Source of the DNA: JACKII01 sp041687435
GTDB taxonomy: Bacteria; Pseudomonadota; Alphaproteobacteria; Bin95
Length of the DNA stretch: 18,251 bases
Assembly (NCBI GenBank): GCA_041687435.1
Contig: JAWLBX010000039.1
Coordinates: 1-18,251, forward strand
Direction of reading: 5' to 3'
Under the pieces are notes generated by a model, which was given only the letters and a program-made list of their open reading frames with translations, searched no databases and was not told the DNA's origin. Positions 1-7,416 of the stretch are shown here, piece by piece. Both the position numbers and the translations under genes were made by a program. Position 1 is the stretch's first letter, and each line of letters starts with the position of its first letter.

Positions 1-1305
1 GTCGGCCCGCCCGGTACCGGCAAGACCCTGCTCGCCCGTGCGGTTGCCGGTGAGGCCGGCGTGCCGTTCTTCTCGATCTCCGGCTCGGAGTTCGTCGAAC
101 TGTTCGTCGGTGTCGGCGCGGCGCGCGTGCGCGACCTGTTCGAGCAGGCCCGCGCCAAGGCCCCGGCCATTATCTTCATCGACGAGTTGGACGCGATTGG
201 CCGCGCCCGGGGGGCCATGTCCCAAATCGGCGGCAATGATGAGCGTGAGCAGACACTAAACCAGTTACTGGCCGAACTCGACGGCTTCGATCCCAGCGAA
301 GGATTGGTGCTGCTCGCCGCAACCAATCGCCCGGAAATTCTCGATCCCGCCCTACTGCGCGCCGGCCGCTTCGACCGGCAAATTCTGGTCGACAGGCCGG
401 ACCGCACCGGCCGCGTCCAGATCCTGAACGTCCATTTGCGCAAGGTACGGCTGGGCACCGATGTGAAACCGGATGATATCGCCGCGCTCACCACCGGTTT
501 TAGCGGTGCCGATCTCGCCAACCTTGTGAACGAGGCTGCCCTGCTCGCGACGCGCCGGCGCAGCAACACGGTCGATATGGAGGACTTTACCAACGCGATC
601 GAACGTATCCTGGCCGGCCTGGAAAAGCGAAACCGGCTGCTGAACAAGAAAGAGCGCAAGGTCGTAGCCCATCACGAAATGGGCCACGCCATTGTCAGCC
701 TGGCCCTGCCGGGATCGGACCAGATCCATAAGGTCTCCATCATCCCGCGCGGCATCGGTTCGCTGGGCTACACGATCCAACGCCCAACAGAGGATCGGTT
801 TCTGATGACACGGACGGAACTGGAAAACAAAATTGCGGTGCTGTTAGGCGGCCGGGCGGCGGAAGTGCTGATCTTCAACCACCTTTCCACGGGTGCGGCC
901 GACGATCTGGCAAAGGCTACCGATATCGCCCGCAGCATGGTCGCCCGTTATGGCATGGACCCGGAACTCGGCTCGGTCAGTTACGACGCGGAGCGCACCA
1001 CCTTCCTTGGACAAGGCGGACAGACCACCTATCTGGAACGGCGGTATAGCGAGGCAACGGCGGCAAAGGTCGATCTGGCCGTAAAGCAGATCATTGGCGA
1101 CATGTTCGACCGGAGCTTGGCCATTCTGACCAAAAACCGGCCGGTGCTGGAACGCTGTGCCGCAGAACTGTTGGAGAAAGAGACGCTGGATTCCGATGAA
1201 CTCCGCAAGCTAACCGCCGACGTTGTCCCTGCCGCCAACAGAACCGAACCAAACACCCCCTCAACCGCCAACCCGACACAAGAACCGCCAAATGCCAAAG
1301 AGTGA
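1..1305 (+). CDS. ftsH: ATP-dependent zinc metalloprotease FtsH (3' part)
   Basis: FtsH is a membrane-anchored AAA+ protease that extracts and degrades damaged or short-lived proteins. The window opens inside the Walker A loop (GPPGTGKT, frame +1), so the N-terminal membrane segments and the start lie outside. Visible in order are Walker A, Walker B (IIFIDELDAIG, about 172-204), the second region of homology (NRPEILDPALLRAGRFDRQ, about 328-381) and the zinc motif HHEMGH (670-687; HExxH). A downstream Asp-rich stretch (GAADDLAKAT) fits the third zinc ligand. The tail after about 1220 is Pro/Asn/Thr-rich and probably disordered. HEMGH in place of the usual HEAGH is recalled from accessory FtsH copies in stress islands. 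Position ahead of cbpA and cbpM suggests an accessory copy, not the housekeeping gene. The family call is certain; the accessory status is inference. Confidence 0.97.
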   Translation, partial: VGPPGTGKTLLARAVAGEAGVPFFSISGSEFVELFVGVGAARVRDLFEQARAKAPAIIFIDELDAIGRARGAMSQIGGNDEREQTLNQLLAELDGFDPSEGLVLLAATNRPEILDPALLRAGRFDRQILVDRPDRTGRVQILNVHLRKVRLGTDVKPDDIAALTTGFSGADLANLVNEAALLATRRRSNTVDMEDFTNAIERILAGLEKRNRLLNKKERKVVAHHEMGHAIVSLALPGSDQIHKVSIIPRGIGSLGYTIQRPTEDRFLMTRTELENKIAVLLGGRAAEVLIFNHLSTGAADDLAKATDIARSMVARYGMDPELGSVSYDAERTTFLGQGGQTTYLERRYSEATAAKVDLAVKQIIGDMFDRSLAILTKNRPVLERCAAELLEKETLDSDELRKLTADVVPAANRTEPNTPSTANPTQEPPNAKE

Positions 1306-2206
1306 CGATCCCTACACACTGCTTGGCGTCAGCCGCACCGCCTCGGCGGACGAAATCCGCAAGGCCTACCGCAAGCTTGCCAAGGAATTGCACCCGGACC
1401 TGAATCCCGGCGACAAGTCGGTCGAGGACCAGTTCAAGAACGTCTCCCAGGCCTATCACTTGCTGAGCGATGCCGAGCAGCGGGCCCGCTTCGACCGCGG
1501 CGAGATCGACGCATCCGGTCAGGAAACGCCGCAACAGCAGTATTACCGGCATTATGCCGATAGCGACCGCGGCAGGCGTTATGACTCCAGTGCCGGCTTC
1601 CGCGATTTCGAAGGCACATCCGACATCTTCGCCGATTTATTCGGCCATGGTGCGGAAGGCGCCGGCCGCGTACATGCCCGCGGCCAGGACGTGCTTTACC
1701 GGCTCGCCGTGCCTTTCCTGGATGCCGTCAACGGCACAAAGCAGCACCTGAACCTGCCGGATGGCAGCAGCATCGAACTCACCATTCCCAAGGGCAGCCG
1801 TGACGGCACCATGCTGCGCCTGCGCGGCAAGGGCCGGCCCGGCCTGGGCGAGGGTCCGCCCGGCGACGCCCTCGTCGAACTCTCAATCCAGCCGCACCCG
1901 TACTTTACCCGGGACGGCGACGACCTCGTTCTGGAGCTCCCGATCACCCTGGACGAAGCAGCACTCGGCGCAAAGGTGGAGGTGCCGAGCGCCACGGGGC
2001 GCCTGCGTGTCACCGTCCCCAAAGGCTCCACCACCGGCGACGTGCTGCGGCTGCGCGGCAAGGGCGTCGCCAAGGCCGGCGGCGGACATGGCGACCAGCG
2101 CGTTGTCCTGAAAGTGGTCATGCCGGATGAAGTTGACAAAGACCTCGCCGAATTTCTGGAGAAATGGCGCAAGACCCACGCTTACAACCCGCGCGCGGCA
2201 CTTTAG
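1292..2206 (+). CDS. cbpA: CbpA-type J-domain co-chaperone (DnaJ C-terminal domain protein)
   Basis: This is a 304-aa Hsp40 co-chaperone that would stimulate DnaK and hold unfolded clients. The N-terminal J domain (about residues 6-70) carries the HPD motif at 34-36, which is required for DnaK ATPase stimulation. A Gly/Phe/Asp-rich linker follows, then two beta-sandwich client-binding domains (about 125-300; LRLRGKG occurs in both halves). The CXXCXGXG zinc-finger repeats of DnaJ are absent, so it is CbpA-like and not DnaJ. The ATG at 1292 overlaps the ftsH end by 14 nt and lacks a clear Shine-Dalgarno, which suggests translational coupling to ftsH. An upstream in-frame start at 1223 would add 23 residues before the J domain and is less likely. 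The next gene is its presumed modulator, cbpM. Confidence 0.93.
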   Translation: MPKSDDPYTLLGVSRTASADEIRKAYRKLAKELHPDLNPGDKSVEDQFKNVSQAYHLLSDAEQRARFDRGEIDASGQETPQQQYYRHYADSDRGRRYDSSAGFRDFEGTSDIFADLFGHGAEGAGRVHARGQDVLYRLAVPFLDAVNGTKQHLNLPDGSSIELTIPKGSRDGTMLRLRGKGRPGLGEGPPGDALVELSIQPHPYFTRDGDDLVLELPITLDEAALGAKVEVPSATGRLRVTVPKGSTTGDVLRLRGKGVAKAGGGHGDQRVVLKVVMPDEVDKDLAEFLEKWRKTHAYNPRAAL

Positions 2207-2210
2207 GAGG
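2204..2210 (+). promoter_or_regulatory. Shine-Dalgarno of cbpM overlapping the cbpA stop
   Basis: TAGGAGG begins with the TAG stop of cbpA and ends 7 nt before the cbpM ATG at 2218. Ribosomes finishing cbpA would land on the cbpM initiation site. That arrangement couples co-chaperone and modulator output. It decides the ATG at 2218 over the upstream in-frame codons inside cbpA. Confidence 0.75.
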
Positions 2211-2217
2211 CCGGAGC

Positions 2218-2556
2218 ATGTTCAGTGAAGCCGAAGTGGTAACCGTTATCGAGACCATCAGCCTGCACGAACTGCGCGGCTGGGTTCATGCCGGCTGGGT
2301 CGCCCCGGCCCAAAGCGAGGAAGGGCCGGTGTTTGATGAACTGGATGTCGCCCGCGTCCGCCTCGTCCAGCAATTGCGGCGCGACCTGGCAGTGCCGGAG
2401 GATGCGGTGCCGCTGGTGCTCTCTTTGCTCGATCAAGTGCATGGACTGCGCCGCGAACTGCGCACGCTGACACAAGCGGTCGACGCCCAACCGGCGCCGG
2501 TCCGCACCGACATCTGCTCGGCCTATCAGGCCTTGCTGCGCAACCGCAATATCTAG
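2218..2556 (+). CDS. cbpM: CbpM-type chaperone modulator (MerR-like HTH fold)
   Basis: This small protein (112 aa) follows cbpA by 11 nt and matches the CbpM pattern. It has an N-terminal HTH-like segment (VVTVIETISLHELRGWVHAG) with the Trp-rich turn typical of the family. A central Asp/Val/Arg-rich helix (FDELDVARVRLVQQLRRDL) and a C-terminal helix (LLDQVHGLRRELRTL) follow. In E. coli, CbpM binds the J domain of CbpA and blocks its co-chaperone and DNA-binding activity. The same role is inferred here from order and family. A strong Shine-Dalgarno (TAGGAGG, 2204-2210) starts within the cbpA stop codon, with 7 nt to the ATG. The stop codon is interlocked with the stop of the convergent Usp-like gene. 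Divergent sequence keeps confidence below that of cbpA. Confidence 0.85.
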   Translation: MFSEAEVVTVIETISLHELRGWVHAGWVAPAQSEEGPVFDELDVARVRLVQQLRRDLAVPEDAVPLVLSLLDQVHGLRRELRTLTQAVDAQPAPVRTDICSAYQALLRNRNI

Positions 2557-3347
2557 CGCAGCGCCTCGCCAACCAGGGCCAGCAGGTCACGGCGGTCGTA
2601 GATCACCAATGCCCCCGGTGCCGCCGTCAACCTCAGCAATCCGTCCTGTCTTGCAGGGTCGTCCGGCGTGAACTCGTGCACGGTTCCGGCGATAGACCGG
2701 GCTGCCATCCATTCTTGCACCGGTTCCGCCAGCGGCTCTCCGGGTTTGCCGTCAGAGTCCGGGATCACCACGTCCAGCGCCAAACCCATGGCGCGCGCCA
2801 GTTCGCCGGCGACTTCCAAGCCATCCGCCTCGCCGCGATAGACCAGGATCAGGCGCGAGGGCTGGGGCATGGTCATGTCCCAAACGCCAACGGTCGCGTA
2901 TCGGGTCGCCAGCCGCAGCAAAGTGGTCACATTCTGACGCCGGCGCAACATCCGACGGTCGAGCAGCAGGAGGTCATGATGCTGCTCAGCCTCCCCCTCA
3001 CCTGCAACGGCGGGGGTGCGCTCGGCTATCTCGAATGACCAGCCCAGCGCCTGCTCACGACAGACCGCGGCCAACCGCTCCCGCGCTCGCGCCGCCAAGG
3101 CGCGGTAATGGGCTTCAACCTGTGCCGGGTCCAAACTGCCGACCTGCCCGGACCGATAGGAAACCGCCCGCGTGATCGGCAGGCTGGCGGCCGTCAGCAC
3201 GTCCAGATCCTCCAGGAATGTGCCTTTCAGCTCGGCCCGCAACGTCTTTGCCATAGCCACGGCAAAATCGAGCGCCGCCCACGTGCTTTCATCACACTGC
3301 AATGGCGTCACGATCCGAGCCGGACGCCTGTTGTCAGGAGCCCGCAT
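2553..3347 (-). CDS. Universal stress protein family protein (UspA-like, divergent)
   Basis: The protein is 264 aa. The start resembles a Usp alpha/beta domain (ARIVTPLQCDESTWAALDFAVAMAKTL, with a beta strand then a helix). A long charged helix follows (about residues 80-105), then a second alpha/beta half from about residue 165 (SRLILVYRGEADGLEVAGELARAMG). This suggests two tandem Usp-like halves. The GxxG-x9-G(S/T) nucleotide loop of ATP-binding Usp proteins is not recognisable, so it may not bind ATP. The ATG follows the TAA of the Lon-like gene with no spacer (TAAATG). The Shine-Dalgarno GGAGGA lies in the end of that gene, so the pair is an operon. Usp genes next to proteases are common in stress loci. 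Its exact role is unknown. Confidence 0.75.
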   Translation of the reverse strand: MRAPDNRRPARIVTPLQCDESTWAALDFAVAMAKTLRAELKGTFLEDLDVLTAASLPITRAVSYRSGQVGSLDPAQVEAHYRALAARARERLAAVCREQALGWSFEIAERTPAVAGEGEAEQHHDLLLLDRRMLRRRQNVTTLLRLATRYATVGVWDMTMPQPSRLILVYRGEADGLEVAGELARAMGLALDVVIPDSDGKPGEPLAEPVQEWMAARSIAGTVHEFTPDDPARQDGLLRLTAAPGALVIYDRRDLLALVGEALR

Positions 3348-5780
3348 TTATTCGTCCTCCCGCTGCTTGTTTTCCGGCTGGCCGGGCGCGGGCGCAAATT
3401 TGCGCCGCGCTTCGGCCAAGTCCTTCAGCCGGTCGGCCACCCGCCGGTGGAAACTTCCTTCAGGATAAACGCCGTTTTCGTCCGGCGTTCCGGCCGGCAT
3501 CCCGGTCAGGATTTCGATGGCCTGATCCACTGTTTCGACGGCATGAATATGGAACTTGCCCGCCTCGACCGCATTCACCACCCGGTCATGCAGCATCAAA
3601 TGCCGCTTGTTGGTGGCCGGGATCAGAACGCCTTGGTCGCCGGTCAGGCCGCGCGTGTCGCAAACATCGAAGAAACCTTCGATCTTGTAATTGACGCCGC
3701 CGATTGCCTGCACCTGCCCCATCTGGTCGACAGATCCGGTCATGGCGAAACGCTGTGCCAGCGGGACCTGGGCGATTGCTGACAGTAGCGTAATCAATTC
3801 CGCGGCAGATGCGCTATCGCCATCGACGCCGCCATAGGATTGCTCGAATACCAGCGATGCGGACAGGGATAGCGGCAGTTCCGTGCCGAACTTTGCGCCA
3901 AGATATCCCGCAAGAATCATCACCCCTTTGGAATGCAGCGGGCCGCCGAGTTTCACCTCACGCTCGATATCCACGACATTGCCGCTGCCAAGGCGCACCT
4001 GCGCGGTAATCCGGCTCGGCCGGCCGAACGCAAAATCGCCGATCTGCAACACCGACAGGCCGTTCATCTGGCCGGCAACGGCACCTTCCGCATCAATCCG
4101 GATCGTGCCCTTGCGGATTTCCTCCTGAACACGCTCGCGGATGCGGTCCACACGAAATTCCCGCCGCTCCAGCGCCTCAGTCACGTCGTCCCCGGTGATG
4201 GTATCGTGCCCGGCCAGGCCCGCCCAGTAATCGGCCTCGATCAGGATCTCGCGCAACGTCTCCATCTTCAGCGAAAGCTTGTCGGAATCCGCGGCCATGC
4301 GCACGCTGAACTCGGACAGTCGGCCGGCCCCCTGCGCCTCCAACGGCCGGAGTTCGCAATGCTGCACCATCCCCGCAATGACCCGGTGGAAATCCCCCAG
4401 CACCGAATCGGTCCGTTCGATATCCTCATCGAAATCGGCGATCACCTTGAACAGGTCGCGGAATTCGGGATCGTACTGGCTCAGGAGGTACTGCAACATC
4501 CGGTCGCCTAGCAGCACGACCTTGACGTTCAAGGGAATGCTTTCCGGTTGCAGGGTGATCGTGCTGGGCAGGCCATAAAGCTGTGCCACGGATTCGATCT
4601 CGATCGTCGAACTGCGCAGCGCCTGTTTCAACCCTTCATATGCCATTGGACGGGACAGCAGACGCTTGGCATCAATCAGCAGATAACCCTGATTTGCGCG
4701 GTGCAGGGCGCCCGGCCGGATCAGGTGGAAATCCGTCATCAACGCGCCCATTTCGGAGCGGTGCTCGATGCGGCCAACCAGCCGGTCGTAGGTTGGGTTG
4801 TCCTCCTGAATCACCGGCGCATGGGTCAAATCCGCGTTATCGGCGATCAGATTGACGCCATAGCGCCGCAACAAAGGATTTTGGCCATTATGTTCATGTC
4901 CCGGAGATTGGGCCATCTGCGCTGCCATGTTCAGGATGGCCTCCGCATTGGCAACCATGTCGGCCTTGACCGCGTTCAGATGCTCGGGGATCTCGGGAAC
5001 GTCGCCATAAGTCTTTTCCAGCGTAGCGATCAGGCCGCTGACAGCATAGGTTGCCGTCTCCCGGTTCAACTCCCGGATTTTGTCCTGGGTCTGCTTTACC
5101 CACAGCGGAACCTGCTGCAGCAATTCCTGCAGCTTACTCTGCAACGCCTTGATCTTCTGCTCAATGGCAGTGCGGTCAGCCTCGCTGAGTGCCTGGAACA
5201 CCTGCGGCTCCATGACATTGCCATTGTGCATGGGCGCGAACGAAAACCCCATCGGCGTGCGCAGGAACGCGATGGAATTCTGCTGCGCCTCTTTCTCGAT
5301 TTCGCCGAACGCCTCTTCCTGGCGGTCTTTGAGTTCCTGTTCGATCAACTGGCGATGGCTACGGTATTCCTCCCCCTCGAACGTGGCGGTAAGCACCTCG
5401 CGCAGGTCATCGACCAGTTGTTCGATATCCGCCTTGAACGGGCGGCCGCGCCCGGTCGGCAGCCGCAGTACGTTGGGCGCGTGCGGTTGCTCGAAGTTAT
5501 AGACATAGCACCAGTCGTCGGGCGCCGGTTCCGCCTTGGCATGCGCCTCGATAAACCGCTGCGAAAGGTAGCTTTTACCGATCCCATCGGCGCCAACCGC
5601 AAAAATATTGTATTCCGGCCGCCGGATCGCGGTACCGAGTTTCAGCGCCTCGATCCAGCGGTGCTCGCCGCTGATATTGGCCAACGGCTCCAGCTCGGCG
5701 GTGGTCTTGAACGGCAATTGGCCGGGATCGCATCGCCACCGGAGGTCCGCAGGCGTAAGGGCGGTTGAAAGTGCGGGCAT
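3348..5780 (-). CDS. Lon-like ATP-dependent protease (LonB/AsrA/YcbZ group)
   Basis: This is an 810-aa AAA+ serine protease fused to its ATPase. The N-terminus (LTPADLRWRCDPGQLPFKTT) is typical of the proteobacterial Lon-like group that includes Pseudomonas AsrA and E. coli YcbZ. Walker A is GADGIGKS (residues 63-70). A long helical insertion follows (about 120-320). The C-terminal Lon protease domain has catalytic Ser656 (in GDSAS) and Lys699 (in NYKIEG). The 43-residue spacing equals that of the Ser/Lys dyad of E. coli Lon. There is no LAN substrate domain as in LonA. The start is placed at 5780, behind AGAGGA, because the 45 residues possible upstream are unlike the family. AsrA contributes to heat-shock and aminoglycoside responses in Pseudomonas; a similar role here is inference. 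The gene heads an operon with the Usp-like gene. Confidence 0.93.
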   Translation of the reverse strand: MPALSTALTPADLRWRCDPGQLPFKTTAELEPLANISGEHRWIEALKLGTAIRRPEYNIFAVGADGIGKSYLSQRFIEAHAKAEPAPDDWCYVYNFEQPHAPNVLRLPTGRGRPFKADIEQLVDDLREVLTATFEGEEYRSHRQLIEQELKDRQEEAFGEIEKEAQQNSIAFLRTPMGFSFAPMHNGNVMEPQVFQALSEADRTAIEQKIKALQSKLQELLQQVPLWVKQTQDKIRELNRETATYAVSGLIATLEKTYGDVPEIPEHLNAVKADMVANAEAILNMAAQMAQSPGHEHNGQNPLLRRYGVNLIADNADLTHAPVIQEDNPTYDRLVGRIEHRSEMGALMTDFHLIRPGALHRANQGYLLIDAKRLLSRPMAYEGLKQALRSSTIEIESVAQLYGLPSTITLQPESIPLNVKVVLLGDRMLQYLLSQYDPEFRDLFKVIADFDEDIERTDSVLGDFHRVIAGMVQHCELRPLEAQGAGRLSEFSVRMAADSDKLSLKMETLREILIEADYWAGLAGHDTITGDDVTEALERREFRVDRIRERVQEEIRKGTIRIDAEGAVAGQMNGLSVLQIGDFAFGRPSRITAQVRLGSGNVVDIEREVKLGGPLHSKGVMILAGYLGAKFGTELPLSLSASLVFEQSYGGVDGDSASAAELITLLSAIAQVPLAQRFAMTGSVDQMGQVQAIGGVNYKIEGFFDVCDTRGLTGDQGVLIPATNKRHLMLHDRVVNAVEAGKFHIHAVETVDQAIEILTGMPAGTPDENGVYPEGSFHRRVADRLKDLAEARRKFAPAPGQPENKQREDE

Positions 5781-5871
5781 AGACACATCCTCTCTGATCC
5801 GAACGGGCAGTTTACTGCTCTGCCAACGTTCTGGGCTTTGAGGTGCATCAAGCCCCCAACACTTGCTACCG

Positions 5872-7122
5872 TCAATCCCGGCGGCGCAACAAGCCGATCG
5901 CCACCGCTGCGACAACCATCAGTGCCAACCCACCAGGCGCTGGTACCGGCACGGGATCGCCACCCTGGCCTGGGTCCGGTCCAATCACCGGCGGACCGGA
6001 GGGTTCCGGACCGGAGGGGCCAGGACCGGAGGGGCCAGGACCGGAGGGGCCAGGATCAGAGGGGCCAGGATCAGGGGACCCAGGACCGGAGGGGCCAGGA
6101 CCGCCTCCAAAACCGCCTCCACTGGGACCACGACCGCTTCCGCCATGGCTTCCTCCGCCACTGACGGGCTCAGGCTGGAATGTGCCCACATAGGGCTGAT
6201 TCCAGCGTGCGGGGACCGTCTCTCCGCCCCAGCTGCCGATTCCGCCACCATCGACATGGCCTGTATCTGGCAGCAGGGCGTTGGTCGCGACCAGATCGTC
6301 ATCGAAGGCCAGCCGCGCAAACACAACGTCATTGCCGCAAACCGCCGTGCCCCAGACCAACGGGACCTGGCGCAGGTCCAAATTGGGATCAGTGGACTGC
6401 AACACCACGCGCACCACCCAGCCATCACCTTGCGGATGCGGCAGCCAGTCCACCGTTGCGCTAACCGCCTCGTGCAATTCACCCTCGGCCATCCAGACCG
6501 GTACGGCTGCCTGGGCCAAAGGAGCTTCAGCCGGTCCCTGCCACCGCCAGCCTTGGCCGTATGTGTGGAAGAGTATGTCGTCCGGCCGATGCCAGCGCCG
6601 CACCTTATAAACTTGACCGGCGCGCACGGACTCCGGCCGCACAACACCGCGGTCACCCGTCTCGCGGATATCGGAGAGCACCACGGCAGTCTCCAGAATG
6701 CCGTCACCATTCAAATCCAGCGCCAGGTCAGCAGGCGCAACCAAGCGCCCGGCCGAAAGAATATTGCGGTTCGGGAAATTCGTCGCCAGCAAAAGGGTGA
6801 CGCCATCATCATGCCAGTAGGCGCCGACCGCGCGCGTGTCGAACACGGCCCCGCCGATCGTATCCTTCCACTGGCTTTCATCGCCAGCCGCAGTCCGATC
6901 CCCGGTCAACAGCGTATCGTCCGGATACCAATGACTGACAGGCCCGAAGTTCGCAACCCAGGCAGGAGGGGTCTCGCTCATCCGCAAGGATTCGCCCTGG
7001 TCGTCTGCCGCATGCGCGCCCTGACCAGCCAATGAAACCAGCGCCAAGAACAGCAACGCCCGCGCACTGACAGCAGTGGCGCAATACCGCCTTCCATGAC
7101 GCATCAATATTTTGTCTAACAT
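5872..7122 (-). CDS. Exported protein with VPxPxP (PEP-CTERM-like) sorting tail and Gly-Pro-Ser linker
   Basis: The protein is 416 aa. A signal peptide spans residues 1-38 (Arg-rich start, then ARALLFLALVSLAG, cleavage after AHA). A globular domain follows (about 40-320, with EF-hand-like DLNGDGILE near residue 135). Next comes a Gly/Ser/Pro linker of about 70 residues (GPSGP-type repeats). The end is VPVPAPGGLALM, a hydrophobic helix, and LLRRRD. This tripartite tail (VPxPxP, transmembrane helix, Arg cluster) resembles the VPLPA/PEP-CTERM class, recognised and cleaved by exosortases. The globular domain is not recognised. The ATG at 7122 is used; ATG 7104 (residue 7) would also keep the signal peptide but has no Shine-Dalgarno. 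Export and surface anchoring are inference; no exosortase is in the window. Confidence 0.85.
   Translation of the reverse strand: MLDKILMRHGRRYCATAVSARALLFLALVSLAGQGAHAADDQGESLRMSETPPAWVANFGPVSHWYPDDTLLTGDRTAAGDESQWKDTIGGAVFDTRAVGAYWHDDGVTLLLATNFPNRNILSAGRLVAPADLALDLNGDGILETAVVLSDIRETGDRGVVRPESVRAGQVYKVRRWHRPDDILFHTYGQGWRWQGPAEAPLAQAAVPVWMAEGELHEAVSATVDWLPHPQGDGWVVRVVLQSTDPNLDLRQVPLVWGTAVCGNDVVFARLAFDDDLVATNALLPDTGHVDGGGIGSWGGETVPARWNQPYVGTFQPEPVSGGGSHGGSGRGPSGGGFGGGPGPSGPGSPDPGPSDPGPSGPGPSGPGPSGPEPSGPPVIGPDPGQGGDPVPVPAPGGLALMVVAAVAIGLLRRRD
5993..6097. repeat. 15-bp minisatellite, seven units, in the Gly-Pro-Ser linker
   Basis: Seven head-to-tail 15-bp units run through here (plus-strand consensus GGACCGGAGGGGCCA). 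Four units (6008, 6023, 6038, 6083) are identical and three (5993, 6053, 6068) differ by a few bases. On the minus strand each unit encodes five residues of a Gly-Pro-Ser/Asp linker between the globular domain and the sorting tail. Because 15 bp is a whole number of codons, copy-number change keeps the frame and alters only linker length. Confidence 0.93.
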
Positions 7123-7352
7123 CGGGTTCTTATCCCCGCCCTACGTCAAATTTCGATCAACGGATATCGCGAACAGGACATGTTTTTAGCCTGATCGTAT
7201 TTCTCAGAGTTTTGACGAAATTTGCACGCATTGCTCTCTCACCAATTATCAGATCACACCCAGACGCGTTACAGTGCGTCCGGTTGCCTCTATATGTATG
7301 CTTTTTTGTATGGAGTTAAATAAAATTTAAGGGGGAGCAACCAAACATCGCA

Positions 7353-7367
7353 GCAATCTGTGATTGC
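7353..7367. other. Perfect inverted repeat GCAATC-N3-GATTGC
   Basis: Two 6-bp arms flank a 3-nt spacer about 50 bp downstream of the beta-propeller gene stop, in the spacer before the sorting-tail gene that starts at 7122. No T-run follows on either strand, so it is a poor intrinsic terminator. It could be an operator or mRNA-end hairpin. The rest of the gap (7123-7416) is AT-rich and must hold the promoter of the 7122 gene, but I cannot place convincing -35/-10 or -24/-12 boxes. Confidence 0.35.
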
Positions 7368-7416
7368 GGTCACACCTCGGCCCACGCGACCAGAAACAAC
7401 GGCAATGCCTGCCCGT

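Noticed and set aside
4548..5768. Long plus-strand open frame (406 codons) opposite the Lon-like gene
   Set aside because: It is the antisense shadow of a clear protease gene, caused by GC-rich codon bias; it has no ribosome site or domain.
5993..6097. CRISPR array
   Set aside because: The units are contiguous 15-mers with no spacers and lie inside a coding frame.
5863..7035. Plus-strand frame with an Arg-Gly-Ala repeat
   Set aside because: The repeat is the 15-bp minisatellite read on the wrong strand; the minus frame has a signal peptide and a sorting tail.
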